Assembly (NCBI GenBank): GCA_964462185.1
Contig: CAYWWV010000002.1
Location: forward strand, 24,534 to 88,533
Direction: 5' to 3'
DNA length: 64,000 nucleotides
Source of the DNA: RBG-16-57-9 sp964462185
Lineage (GTDB): Archaea; Thermoproteota; Bathyarchaeia; TCS64
Shown: positions 43,837-51,849 of the stretch, one piece after another
How the letters are laid out: each line of letters starts with the position of its first letter
Position numbering within the stretch: position 1 is the first letter of the stretch
Translations under genes and position numbers: made by a program
Notes under the pieces: model-generated
What the model was told of the DNA's origin: nothing
The model's input: only the letters and a program-made list of their open reading frames with translations
Database searches by the model: none

Positions 43837-44151
43837 ATGAGTATAGCGGTAATCGGTCCCTCCACCTTCGTCACCTGCTTCCAGCTCATAGGGGCCAAGG
43901 GCTACGAGGCCAACAGCGATGAGGAGGTGGCGGAGACCCTGGACCGGGTGGTGGGGATGGGCCACAAGCTCATCATAATCCCCGAGAAATACACCGGGGC
44001 CACCAGGGAGGTGAGGGAGGCGGTTATGCGCAGAGGCGAGATCACACCCATCTTCGCCCTGATCCCCGGGTTGGACCTCCAGACGGGGATGCGGATGGAG
44101 GAGCTGCAGTCGGTGGTCTCCCTCGCAATTGGGACAAGGCTGGAGTTGTAG
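43837..44151 (+). CDS. atpF: A-type ATP synthase subunit F
   Basis: The 104-residue protein shows the subunit F pattern: IAVIGPSTFVTCFQLIGAKG, KLIIIPEKYTGATREVREAV and TPIFALIPGLD. It sits on the central stalk and couples rotation. It is the first gene of the operon; the next gene begins two bases after its stop. Confidence 0.92.
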   Translation: MSIAVIGPSTFVTCFQLIGAKGYEANSDEEVAETLDRVVGMGHKLIIIPEKYTGATREVREAVMRRGEITPIFALIPGLDLQTGMRMEELQSVVSLAIGTRLEL

Positions 44152-44153
44152 CT

Positions 44154-44480
44154 ATGGAGAATGTTTTGGAGTTGACGGAGAGGCTTGAGAGCCTGGTGGA
44201 GAAGGCTAGGCGGGAGGCCCAGGAGATTGTGGACCAGGCCAAGAGGGAGGCCCAGGCCGCCGTAGAGGCGGCCAAGCAGGAGGCCGAGCGCAGAAGGCTC
44301 AACGCCCAGAGGCGGGTGGGGATAGAGGACTTCCTCGTGGAGAGGGAGGCCCAGGCCCGTAAGGAGGCCGAGAAGGTTCGAAGGGAGTACGAGGAGCGGG
44401 CCAAGAAGATTCTAGCGGTCTCCGAGGAGAAGATTGAGGAGGCCGTGAAGGCCGTCTTGGAGGAGGTGTTGCCCAAGTGA
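44154..44480 (+). CDS. atpH: A-type ATP synthase subunit H (peripheral stalk)
   Basis: The 108-residue protein is almost one long charged coiled coil, as in AhaH/subunit G, with the start VLELTERLESLVEKARREA. It pairs with subunit E in the peripheral stalk. Its stop overlaps the GTG of subunit E by four bases. Confidence 0.85.
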   Translation: MENVLELTERLESLVEKARREAQEIVDQAKREAQAAVEAAKQEAERRRLNAQRRVGIEDFLVEREAQARKEAEKVRREYEERAKKILAVSEEKIEEAVKAVLEEVLPK

Positions 44481-45079
44481 GCCTGGAGAGTTTGGACGCC
44501 CAGCTCATATCCAAGGCCTTGGAGAAGCGGGAATACATCCTGGGGCAGGCCAGGAAGGAGGCCGAGAGGATCAAGGCCCAAGCCCAGGCCGAGGTGGAAC
44601 GCATAAAGGAGATGACCAATGCGGCCATCGAGAACATATTGAAGGGGGAGGCCAGGGCGGTCTACGACAGGATAGTGGGCGGCGCCCAGCTGGAGGGCCG
44701 CAAGAAGGTGATGAACGCCAGGTTGCAGGTCATCAACCAAGTCTTCGACAGGGCCAGGGATGAGCTGGATAGGCTCACCAAGAGCCAGGAATACCCCCAA
44801 ATACTGGTGGCCCTGGCCTCGGAGGCCATAGAGGCCTTGGACGAAGACTGCATCGTCTACGCCAACGAGAATGATGCTGAGTACCTTAAGACCCACATGG
44901 AGCTCCTACCCATAAACCACACCGTGAAGATCGAGCACGCCCCCTTCGACATCGAGGGAGGCGTCACAGTGGTGAGTATGGACGGCTCCAAGACCATGGA
45001 AAACACCTTGGAGGGCAGGTTCGAGGCCAGGAGGGAGTTTCTCATCCCCAAGGTGGCCGAGATATTGGAGGTGATCTAA
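44477..45079 (+). CDS. atpE: A-type ATP synthase subunit E (peripheral stalk)
   Basis: This 200-residue protein has an N-terminal coiled coil (ILGQARKEAERIKAQAQAEV) and a globular C-terminal domain with GGVTVVSMDGSKTMENTLEG and RFEARREFLIPKVAEIL, the standard subunit E ending. GTG 44477. It abuts subunit A directly. Confidence 0.92.
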   Translation: MSLESLDAQLISKALEKREYILGQARKEAERIKAQAQAEVERIKEMTNAAIENILKGEARAVYDRIVGGAQLEGRKKVMNARLQVINQVFDRARDELDRLTKSQEYPQILVALASEAIEALDEDCIVYANENDAEYLKTHMELLPINHTVKIEHAPFDIEGGVTVVSMDGSKTMENTLEGRFEARREFLIPKVAEILEVI

Positions 45080-46846
45080 GTGGCCGAGGTATTAGTGGGA
45101 ACCATCGAGAGGATCAACGGAAGCCTAATCGTGGGCAAGTTCAAGGAGCAGCCCAAGATGGGCGACCTCATCCAAGTGGGCAACCTGAAACTAATGGGAG
45201 AGATCGTCCGCCTCAGCGAGGAGAACGCCTACATCCAGTGCTACGAGTCCACAGCAGGCGTCAAGCCCGGGGAGCCAGTGGTGGACATAGGCACCCCCCT
45301 GGTTGCAGAGCTGGGCCCAGGCCTCATGGGCCAGATTGTGGACGGGGTGGAGCGCAGCGAGCTCAAGCTCTGGGAGCTGACGGGCCCCTTCATCACCAGG
45401 GGTGCCAACATACCCCCCCTGGACAGGGAGAAGAAGTGGGCCTTCACCCCCACCGTCAAACCCGGGGACAAGGTCCAAGGCGGCGACGTAATAGGGACGG
45501 TCCAAGAGACGGAGAACTTCCTCCACAAAATCATGGTGCCCCCCCACTGGGAGGGAACCATCAAGTCCATAGAGGAGGGGGAGTTCACGGTGGAGGAAGC
45601 CGTGGGTACCCTTGAGACCCCCAGCGGCGAGCAGCCCCTCCGCATGATGCAGGTCTGGCCTGTGAGGGTGGCCCGACCCGTGAAGGAGAGGCTACCCCTC
45701 AATGCCCCCCTCATCACCGGCCAGAGGGTCATCGACACATTCTTCCCCTGCGCCAAGGGCGGCGCCTCAGCCATCCCAGGGGGCTTCGGAACGGGCAAGA
45801 CGGTAACCCTCCAACAGATCGCCAAGTGGAGCGACGCAGACATCATCGTATACATAGGGTGCGGGGAGAGGGGCAACGAGATGGCCGACGTCGTCGAGCA
45901 GTTCCCCGAGATCGAGGACCCCCGGACGGGTAAGAAGCTCATCGAGCGGACCATCATCGTGGCCAACGTCTCCAACATGGCTGTCTCAGCCCGCGAGGCC
46001 AGCATCTACATGGGCATCACCATAGGGGAATACTTCCGGGACCAGGGCTACGACGTGAGCCTCATGGCCGACTCCACCAGCAGGTGGGCCGAGGCCCTCA
46101 GAGACATCTCAGGCCGCCTAGAGGAGATCCCAGCCGAGGCCGGCTTCCCCGCCTACCTCGCCGACAGGGTGGCAGGCCTATACGAGCGGGCAGGCAGGGT
46201 CAAGGTGCCGGCGACGGAGGACCGTTATGGGAGCCTCACCATTCTGGGAGCCGTTTCGCCCCCCGGTGGCGACTACTCTGAGCCCGTAACCACGACCACC
46301 CTCAGGTTTATCGGCACCTTCTGGGCCCTGGACAGCCAGCTGGCATACCGGCGCCACTTCCCCGCCATCAACTGGCTTAGGAGCTTCACCCGATACCTGG
46401 ATGTGTCCGCCAAGTGGTGGTCCCAGCTGGACCCCGAGTGGGAGACGGCCAGGTCCCAAGCCCTCAGGATACTTGAGGAGGCCGCCGAGATCGAGGAGAC
46501 AGCCAGGATCATCGGCGAGAAAGCCCTGCCAGACGACCAGCGCCTCATCCTCCTCTCAGCCGAGATGCTGCGGGAGGGCTTCCTGGTGCAGAGCGCCTTC
46601 CACGAGGTCGACCGCTACTGCCCCCCAGAGAAGCAGGCCAAGATGCTGGGCATATTCACCGAGTTCTACGAGCGGGTGCGCCCCCTGATCGAGCAGGGTG
46701 TGCCCATAGACCAGGTGCGCGACCTGTCTGTGATCAGGGAGATCATGAGGCTCAAGGAGAGGCAGGGGACCGAGCCCATCGAGCAGGTTCGGGAGGAGAT
46801 GATCTCCCAGATACGGGCCTTGGCCCAACAATACGAGGTGAGTTAA
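45080..46846 (+). CDS. atpA: A-type ATP synthase catalytic subunit A
   Basis: The 588-residue catalytic subunit has the P-loop GGFGTGKT (residues 235-242), YIGCGERGNEMADVV, SLMADSTSRWAEALRDISGR and the A-subunit insert (residues ~110-200). Archaeal A subunits more often read GPFGSGKT; the Pro-to-Gly change is minor. GTG 45080 follows the subunit E stop with no spacer. Confidence 0.97.
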   Translation: MAEVLVGTIERINGSLIVGKFKEQPKMGDLIQVGNLKLMGEIVRLSEENAYIQCYESTAGVKPGEPVVDIGTPLVAELGPGLMGQIVDGVERSELKLWELTGPFITRGANIPPLDREKKWAFTPTVKPGDKVQGGDVIGTVQETENFLHKIMVPPHWEGTIKSIEEGEFTVEEAVGTLETPSGEQPLRMMQVWPVRVARPVKERLPLNAPLITGQRVIDTFFPCAKGGASAIPGGFGTGKTVTLQQIAKWSDADIIVYIGCGERGNEMADVVEQFPEIEDPRTGKKLIERTIIVANVSNMAVSAREASIYMGITIGEYFRDQGYDVSLMADSTSRWAEALRDISGRLEEIPAEAGFPAYLADRVAGLYERAGRVKVPATEDRYGSLTILGAVSPPGGDYSEPVTTTTLRFIGTFWALDSQLAYRRHFPAINWLRSFTRYLDVSAKWWSQLDPEWETARSQALRILEEAAEIEETARIIGEKALPDDQRLILLSAEMLREGFLVQSAFHEVDRYCPPEKQAKMLGIFTEFYERVRPLIEQGVPIDQVRDLSVIREIMRLKERQGTEPIEQVREEMISQIRALAQQYEVS

Positions 46847-46847
46847 G

Positions 46848-48230
46848 GTGAGCATAGTTTACAAGACTACCCGGGAAATCAGGGGCCCCATCCTCCTGGT
46901 GGATGATATTAAGGATGTGGCCTTCGACGAGATCGTGGAGATTGAGCGTCCCAATGGAGAGGTGGTGCTGGGCAGCGTCTTGGACGTGAGCCGCGACTGG
47001 GCCCTGATCCAGTGCTTCGGCGAGACGGCCGGCCTCAACCTGAACACCACCGTAAGGTTCACCGGCGACGTCCTCAGGATACCCGTCTCCGACGAGCTCA
47101 TCGGCAGGGTCTTCAGCGGTAGCTTCGAGCCCCTCGACGGGATGCCCCAGATCATCGGGAAAGACCGGAGGGATGTGAACGGCGGCGTCATCAACCCGGC
47201 GGCCCGGGAGGTGCCCAGGGAGTTCATCCAGACGGGTATGAGCGCCATCGACGGGATGAACAGCCTGGTGAGGGGCCAGAAGCTCCCCATATTCAGCGAG
47301 TCGGGGCTGCCCCACAACGAGTTGGCCGCCCAGATCGCCCGCCAGGCCACCATCCCCGGCCGGGAAACCGATTTCGCCATCGTCTTCGGCGCCATGGGGA
47401 TCAAGAACGAGGAGGCGGCCTACTTCAGGAGCGAGTTCGAGAAGACGGGGGCCCTCAACAAGAGCGTCATGATCCTTAACCTGGCTGACGACCCCCCCAT
47501 CGAGCGCATCGTCACCCCTAGGATCGCCCAGACGGTGGCCGAGTACCTGGCCTTCGACCTGGGGATGCACGTCCTGGTCATCCTCACCGACATGACCAAC
47601 TACGCCGAGGCCCTCAGAGCCATCAGCATTGCCCGCGAGGAGATACCCACCCGTAAGGGCTACCCCGGCTACCTCTACAGCGACCTAGCCACCATCTACG
47701 AGAGGGCTGGCCGCATCAAGGGCAAGCAGGGCTCGGTGACCCTGATGCCCATCCTCTCCATGCCTGCGGGGGACATCACCCACCCCATCCCCGACCTCAC
47801 GGGGTACATCACCGAGGGCCAGCTGATTCTCCAGAGGGAGCTAGCCCTGAGGGGGATATACCCCCCCATGAACGTGTTGCCCAGCCTGAGCAGGCTCATG
47901 AAGGATGGGATTGGCGCCGAGACCACTAGGGAGGACCACCAAGACGTCTCCAACCAGCTCTACATGGCCTACGCCGAGGGCCAGCGGGCCCGGGGCCTGG
48001 TGAGGATCGTGGGCGCTGTGGGCCTCTCGGAGAGGGAGCGCCAGTGGCTGAGGTTCGCCGACCGCTTCGAGAGGGAGTTCGTCAACCAGGGGATATATGA
48101 GAACAGGACCATCGAGCAGACCCTGGACATCGCTTGGGACCTCTTGGCCGACCTACCCGAGGAGGACCTCATCAGGGTCCGAGAGGAATACATAGAGAAG
48201 TACCACCCAGCCCATAGAAGCAGGTCTTAG
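46848..48230 (+). CDS. atpB: A-type ATP synthase regulatory subunit B
   Basis: The 460-residue non-catalytic subunit has FSGSFEPLDGMPQIIGKDRR, KLPIFSESGLPHNELAAQIA in place of the Walker A, VLVILTDMTNYAEALR and PDLTGYITEGQLILQREL. The usual length is about 460. GTG 46848 is one base after the subunit A stop. Confidence 0.97.
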   Translation: MSIVYKTTREIRGPILLVDDIKDVAFDEIVEIERPNGEVVLGSVLDVSRDWALIQCFGETAGLNLNTTVRFTGDVLRIPVSDELIGRVFSGSFEPLDGMPQIIGKDRRDVNGGVINPAAREVPREFIQTGMSAIDGMNSLVRGQKLPIFSESGLPHNELAAQIARQATIPGRETDFAIVFGAMGIKNEEAAYFRSEFEKTGALNKSVMILNLADDPPIERIVTPRIAQTVAEYLAFDLGMHVLVILTDMTNYAEALRAISIAREEIPTRKGYPGYLYSDLATIYERAGRIKGKQGSVTLMPILSMPAGDITHPIPDLTGYITEGQLILQRELALRGIYPPMNVLPSLSRLMKDGIGAETTREDHQDVSNQLYMAYAEGQRARGLVRIVGAVGLSERERQWLRFADRFEREFVNQGIYENRTIEQTLDIAWDLLADLPEEDLIRVREEYIEKYHPAHRSRS

Positions 48231-48232
48231 CC

Positions 48233-48844
48233 ATGTCCGCCACCACCGGTATCAGGCCCACCAAGGGCTTCCTCATGGAGACCAAGAGGCGGATACAGAC
48301 CGTAGAGCGGGGAACCGAGTTCCTCAAGATGAAGAGGGACCAGCTGGCCAAGGAGCTGACGGAGAGCCTGGGGGTCCTCAGGGGCCGCAGGAGCCTGCTC
48401 CTGGAGAACCTGTCGGAGGCCTACAGGGCTTTGACGGCCGCATACCTGAGCCTGGGCCCCATAGAGGTGCAGAGCCAGGCCAAGAGCATCAAGAACACCC
48501 TGGAGCTGGAGGTCCTCCCCCGCAGCATAATGGGGGTGGTCTACCCCTCTGTGCAGCTCCAGGGCCACCCCGAGGTGGCCGCCGAGCTGGACATAACCCT
48601 CGCCCACGCAGCCGAGAAGGTGTTCCAAATAATCGAGGAGATCATCCGGCTGGCGGAGTTCGAGGAGCGGGTGGAACGCATAGCCAGCGAGCTGGGGGCC
48701 ACCAGCCGCAAGGTCAACGCACTGGAGAACATGGTGATACCCGACATGCGCTACATCATCAAGTTCATCGAGGACAAGCTGGACGAGGAGGCCATGGAGG
48801 AGCTGGTGAGGATGAAGCTCATAGGAGGTGCCAAGAAGTCGTGA
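48233..48844 (+). CDS. atpD: A-type ATP synthase subunit D (central stalk)
   Basis: The 203-residue mostly helical protein opens with GIRPTKGFLMETKRRIQTV, close to the usual subunit D start (P-T-K-x-x-L), and ends in the long antiparallel helix SRKVNALENMVIPDMRYIIK. It forms the rotor shaft with F. Its stop overlaps the subunit C start by four bases. Confidence 0.93.
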   Translation: MSATTGIRPTKGFLMETKRRIQTVERGTEFLKMKRDQLAKELTESLGVLRGRRSLLLENLSEAYRALTAAYLSLGPIEVQSQAKSIKNTLELEVLPRSIMGVVYPSVQLQGHPEVAAELDITLAHAAEKVFQIIEEIIRLAEFEERVERIASELGATSRKVNALENMVIPDMRYIIKFIEDKLDEEAMEELVRMKLIGGAKKS

Positions 48845-49872
48845 GGACCCAAACCTCCTTTAAATCGGTGATGCTGCGGACCCACGCACGGATAGCCAAC
48901 CTTCTCAGCCGGGACCAGGTGCAGAGGCTCGCAGAGTGCCCAGACCTGGAGTCCTTCCTGGAAGCCCTGAAGGAGACCCCCTACGGGGAGATAACCCTGG
49001 AGGAGGGGGTGAACCCCTCAATACAGTTGGAGAGAGCCTTCAACCAGAAGTTCGCAGAGCGAATAGCCGAGATAGTGAAACTCACCCCCGGCGCCAGAGG
49101 CGAGTTCCTGCACACCTACTTCCACCTCAGGTTCGAGGTCCTCAACCTCAAACGCATCCTCCGGGGCATATTCAATAACTGGGAGCCCGAGGAGATCGCC
49201 GACTCCCTCATCCCCATTGAACCCATCACCGTGAAGGACTACCAGCCCCTCACCAGGTGTAAATCCCTGGAGGAGGCCGTGGGCCTTCTGGAGGACACCC
49301 CCTACAAAGCGCTGAGGGGGGAGCTGGAGAGGGTGAGGCAGGTGGAGGCCCTTTGGCCCTTGGAACACATGCTGAACCAGATCTACTCCAAGCGGGTCCT
49401 AGCCCTCACAGCCAGCCTCCCCAAGTCCGACCAACGCATGGTCAACGCCCTGGTGAGATACGAGAACGATGTGGAGAACATACTCACCGCCCTAAAGTAC
49501 CGGGGGAAGGAGGTGGAGGACTTTGAGGAGCTTTTCCCCGTCACCTATGGAGTGTCCTTGGAGACGCTTACCACGGTGGCCAAGGCCTCCGACATCGAGT
49601 CCGCCATCAACCTCCTGGAGGAGCCCTACAAGACCGTTCTGGACCCCTTGAGGACGGGGGACGTGGCCATGGTGCGGGCCATGCTCAGAAGGGGGAAATG
49701 CGACGTGGCGAGCCGGGCCAAGGCTATGGACCAATTCGGCTTCAATGTGATACTGGCCTTCCTGGTTTACAGTGAGGCCGAGAAGGACAACCTGGTGGGA
49801 CTAGCCTGGGGCAAGGCCCAGGGCCTCCCCCCTGAAAACCTCCTCAAATACATAGTCCTACCAAGGGGCTAG
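48841..49872 (+). CDS. atpC: A-type ATP synthase subunit C
   Basis: The 343-residue helical protein shows the subunit C (V-type d) pattern, with repeated three-helix units and FHLRFEVLNLKRILRGIF and VRYENDVENILTALKYRG. It links the central stalk to the membrane ring. GTG 48841. It is the last gene; no subunit I or K gene follows. Confidence 0.9.
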   Translation: MRTQTSFKSVMLRTHARIANLLSRDQVQRLAECPDLESFLEALKETPYGEITLEEGVNPSIQLERAFNQKFAERIAEIVKLTPGARGEFLHTYFHLRFEVLNLKRILRGIFNNWEPEEIADSLIPIEPITVKDYQPLTRCKSLEEAVGLLEDTPYKALRGELERVRQVEALWPLEHMLNQIYSKRVLALTASLPKSDQRMVNALVRYENDVENILTALKYRGKEVEDFEELFPVTYGVSLETLTTVAKASDIESAINLLEEPYKTVLDPLRTGDVAMVRAMLRRGKCDVASRAKAMDQFGFNVILAFLVYSEAEKDNLVGLAWGKAQGLPPENLLKYIVLPRG

Positions 49873-49903
49873 GCTTTTACCCCTCCACCACCCCCCTAAA
49901 CCC

Positions 49904-50376
49904 ATGAGCAAGATCGTATACTTCGAGGGCAAAGGCAGGGAATACACGGAGGAGACCCTCAAGCTGGCCCGGGAGAGGGCTGAGGAGCTAGGCGTTGAGA
50001 ATGTGGTGGTGGCCTCCTACACCGGGTACACAGGTGTGTTGGCTTCAGAGATCCTCAAAGGCCTCAACCTGGTGGTCTGCGCCGGGATGGCCGGGTTCAG
50101 GGAGCCCAACCAGGTGAGGATGGACCCCGAGAACAAGGAGAGGATAGAGGCCAACGGAGGCAAGGTGTTCTTCCACCTCCACGCCTTCGGCGGCCTGGGG
50201 AGGGCCGTCAAACAGCGGTTCGGGGCCATCCAGGTGGACGAGATCATCGCCCACACCCTTAGGACGGTGTGCCAGGGCTTCAAGGTGGCTCTGGAGATAT
50301 CCTGTATGGCTTGCGACGCAGGCCTCATACCCTCTGGGGAGCCGTGCATCGCGGTGGGGGGCTCGGGTCAGGGGGC
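49904..50376 (+). CDS. Pyruvate kinase C-terminal-like domain protein (truncated by gap)
   Basis: The 157 visible codons match the stand-alone pyruvate kinase alpha/beta domain proteins of archaea: IVYFEGKGREYTEETLKLAR, VVVASYTGYTGVLASEIL, ALEISCMACDAGLIPSGE and an ending VGGSGQG. Function is unknown. ATG 49904 lies 28 nt after CTTTTACC (about 49873-49880). The last residues fall in the 100-N gap. Confidence 0.82.
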
Positions 50377-50476
50377 NNNNNNNNNNNNNNNNNNNNNNNN
50401 NNNNNNNNNNNNNNNNNNNNNNNNNNNNNNNNNNNNNNNNNNNNNNNNNNNNNNNNNNNNNNNNNNNNNNNNNNNN
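50377..50476. other. Assembly gap (100 N)
   Basis: Exactly 100 N, a placeholder for a gap of unknown size. It cuts the PK-C-like gene and may hide the promoter of the following small gene. Confidence 0.99.
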
Positions 50477-50489
50477 GGTCTTAACACCC

Positions 50490-50726
50490 ATGGAGGAAAC
50501 CCTTCCCACCCTCCAAAGCCTCTTGGAGGAAAGGCTACGCGAGATCTACGGGGACCGGCTGAGGTATGCCAGGATAGATAACGCCCTGAAGCACCCTTCC
50601 AGGGAGGGCAGGTATGTGGTCACCTACAGCCTTTCCCTGGTGGGGCAGCCCCCCGTGTTGAGGGCCAAGACGGTGTTGGACTTGTCCACAGGCGAGCTGC
50701 TTGCCTACGACCCCTCGCTGGAATAG
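50490..50726 (+). CDS. Small hypothetical protein
   Basis: The 78-residue protein has a helix (ETLPTLQSLLEERLREIYG) followed by three strands (RYVVTYSLSLV, PPVLRAKTVLDLSTGELLAY), a PepSY- or cystatin-like layout. I cannot assign a family. It ends eight bases before the JAMM protease gene and is probably co-transcribed with it. Confidence 0.6.
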   Translation: MEETLPTLQSLLEERLREIYGDRLRYARIDNALKHPSREGRYVVTYSLSLVGQPPVLRAKTVLDLSTGELLAYDPSLE

Positions 50727-50734
50727 GTGTCCCC

Positions 50735-51115
50735 ATGATCCATATGGAGAGGGAGGCCTTCCAGGGGCTCTGCAACCTCTCCAAGGCCCGCCACCCCCTG
50801 GAGACGGTGGTGCTCCTCCGAGGCCAAAAGACGGGTGAGGGATACCTGGTTACCGAGTTTCTGCTCCCCCCTTGGGGGTTTGGCTCCAGGGGCTTCGCCT
50901 CCTTCAACCCCCTGGCCCTCCCAATAGATTTTTCGATACTGGGCACCGCCCACACCCACCCCCAGGGCCCTTTACGCCCCTCCAGGGTCGACCTCCAAAA
51001 CTTCTACGGCCGCATCATGATGATCTTGGGGCCTCCCTACGATGAGTCCAGCGTCGCCGTCTACGACAAGGGGGGGAGAGCCTTGGGCTTCAAGTTGTTC
51101 AACCGCCCACTATGA
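50735..51115 (+). CDS. JAB1/MPN (JAMM) domain metalloprotease
   Basis: The 126-residue protein has the JAMM zinc motif GTAHTHPQGPLRPSRVDL (His73, His75, Ser83, Asp86; H-x-H-P-x(6)-S-x-x-D) and a plausible catalytic Glu23 in PLETVVLLRG. Archaeal JAMM proteases remove ubiquitin-like SAMP proteins from targets. The convergent gene at 51099-51299 encodes such a small protein ending in Gly-Gly, and their 3' ends overlap by 17 bases. ATG 50744 is an alternative start. Confidence 0.85.
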   Translation: MIHMEREAFQGLCNLSKARHPLETVVLLRGQKTGEGYLVTEFLLPPWGFGSRGFASFNPLALPIDFSILGTAHTHPQGPLRPSRVDLQNFYGRIMMILGPPYDESSVAVYDKGGRALGFKLFNRPL

Positions 51116-51299
51116 CTGGGATGAGGGTCACCCTGTCGCCTGGGGAGAGCCTCCACGAGGCCCACCTCCTCTCCCCATTCACCAAGACCCCCAGTGCCCG
51201 GTTCTCGTAGGCGTATAGTATTTGGGGCCCCAGCTCGGCCAGGAACTCCCTGAGGGTTGCCTCCTCCTCCACCACGTAGCTGGCAGGCCCCGGGTACAT
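51099..51299 (-). CDS. Ubiquitin-like/MoaD-ThiS family protein with C-terminal Gly-Gly
   Basis: The 66-residue protein has the beta-grasp pattern TLREFLAELGPQILYAYENR, GVLVNGERR and LSPGDRVTLIPVIVGG, ending exactly in the Gly-Gly needed for adenylation. It could be a SAMP-type protein modifier, a sulfur carrier for molybdopterin/tungstopterin or tRNA thiolation, or both. ATG 51299 lies 27 nt after a minus-strand TTTAAAGG (51323-51330); a longer frame to 51350 would include that box. Confidence 0.85.
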   Translation of the reverse strand: MYPGPASYVVEEEATLREFLAELGPQILYAYENRALGVLVNGERRWASWRLSPGDRVTLIPVIVGG

Positions 51300-51325
51300 C
51301 CAAGTCTCCTCTGGTTTGGCCGCCT

Positions 51326-51754
51326 TTAAATTCCCTGGCTTACCGGGCACTCCTCCTCGGAGAGGGGGGCTATGGTGTAGACCACCTGTTCTATGTTGTT
51401 AAGCATTCTAAGTTGGTCGATGAACCTGCCCACCTCCTCGGCCCTCCCCTGGGTGACGAAGACCTCGAGGCAGTAGTCCTCCCCCAGGTGCATATGTAGG
51501 TCGCTGGAGACTATTTGGTTGAACCTGTGGCGTAGGGCGAAGAGTTTTGCGTCGAATTCGTCCTCCGTGTGTCTGGATATCACGGTGATGGTGGAGGTGA
51601 TGTGGCCTTTGGCCCTCTCGATCTGGTCTCGCGCCAGGAGTTCCCTTATGGCTAGGCGGACAACCTCCGACCTGCTGGAGTAGCCCCGGGCTTCTCGGAA
51701 CTCGTCCAGTCTTCTCCCCAGCTCGGGTGTTAGGGATATGCTTACAACAGTCAC
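51326..51754 (-). CDS. nikR: Nickel-responsive regulator NikR
   Basis: The 142-residue protein has an N-terminal ribbon-helix-helix (VVSISLTPELGRRLDEF, RSEVVRLAIRELL) and a C-terminal ACT-like domain. With the start at GTG 51754 the nickel ligands fall at His76, His87, His89 and Cys95, the same numbers as in E. coli NikR, which supports both the function and the start. TTAATAA (about 51777-51784, minus strand) lies 26 nt upstream. It is divergent from a metal ATPase gene with a large inverted repeat between them. Confidence 0.93.
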   Translation of the reverse strand: MTVVSISLTPELGRRLDEFREARGYSSRSEVVRLAIRELLARDQIERAKGHITSTITVISRHTEDEFDAKLFALRHRFNQIVSSDLHMHLGEDYCLEVFVTQGRAEEVGRFIDQLRMLNNIEQVVYTIAPLSEEECPVSQGI

Positions 51755-51787
51755 AATATTAACAAACGGTGAAGCACTTATTAACAA

Positions 51788-51827
51788 TTATTAAACAAAC
51801 CCCCAACTTTAGGACATTGTTTAATAA
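51788..51827. promoter_or_regulatory. Inverted repeat, candidate NikR operator, with divergent TATA boxes
   Basis: TTATTAAACAA at 51788-51798 and its exact reverse complement TTGTTTAATAA at 51817-51827 are separated by 18 bp. The right arm contains the TATA-like TTTAATAA about 27 nt before GTG 51850 of the ATPase. The left arm lies next to the nikR TATA-like box. NikR binds paired half-sites with a wide spacer in other organisms, so occupation here would block both promoters. Further TATTAACAA copies lie at 51757-51784. Confidence 0.6.
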
Positions 51828-51849
51828 CAGCGTGGTTGGATACCCCTCC

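Noticed and set aside
46848..48230. Reading subunit B as a broken catalytic subunit because the P-loop is missing
   Set aside because: A/V-type B subunits naturally lack Walker A; the sequence is otherwise intact.
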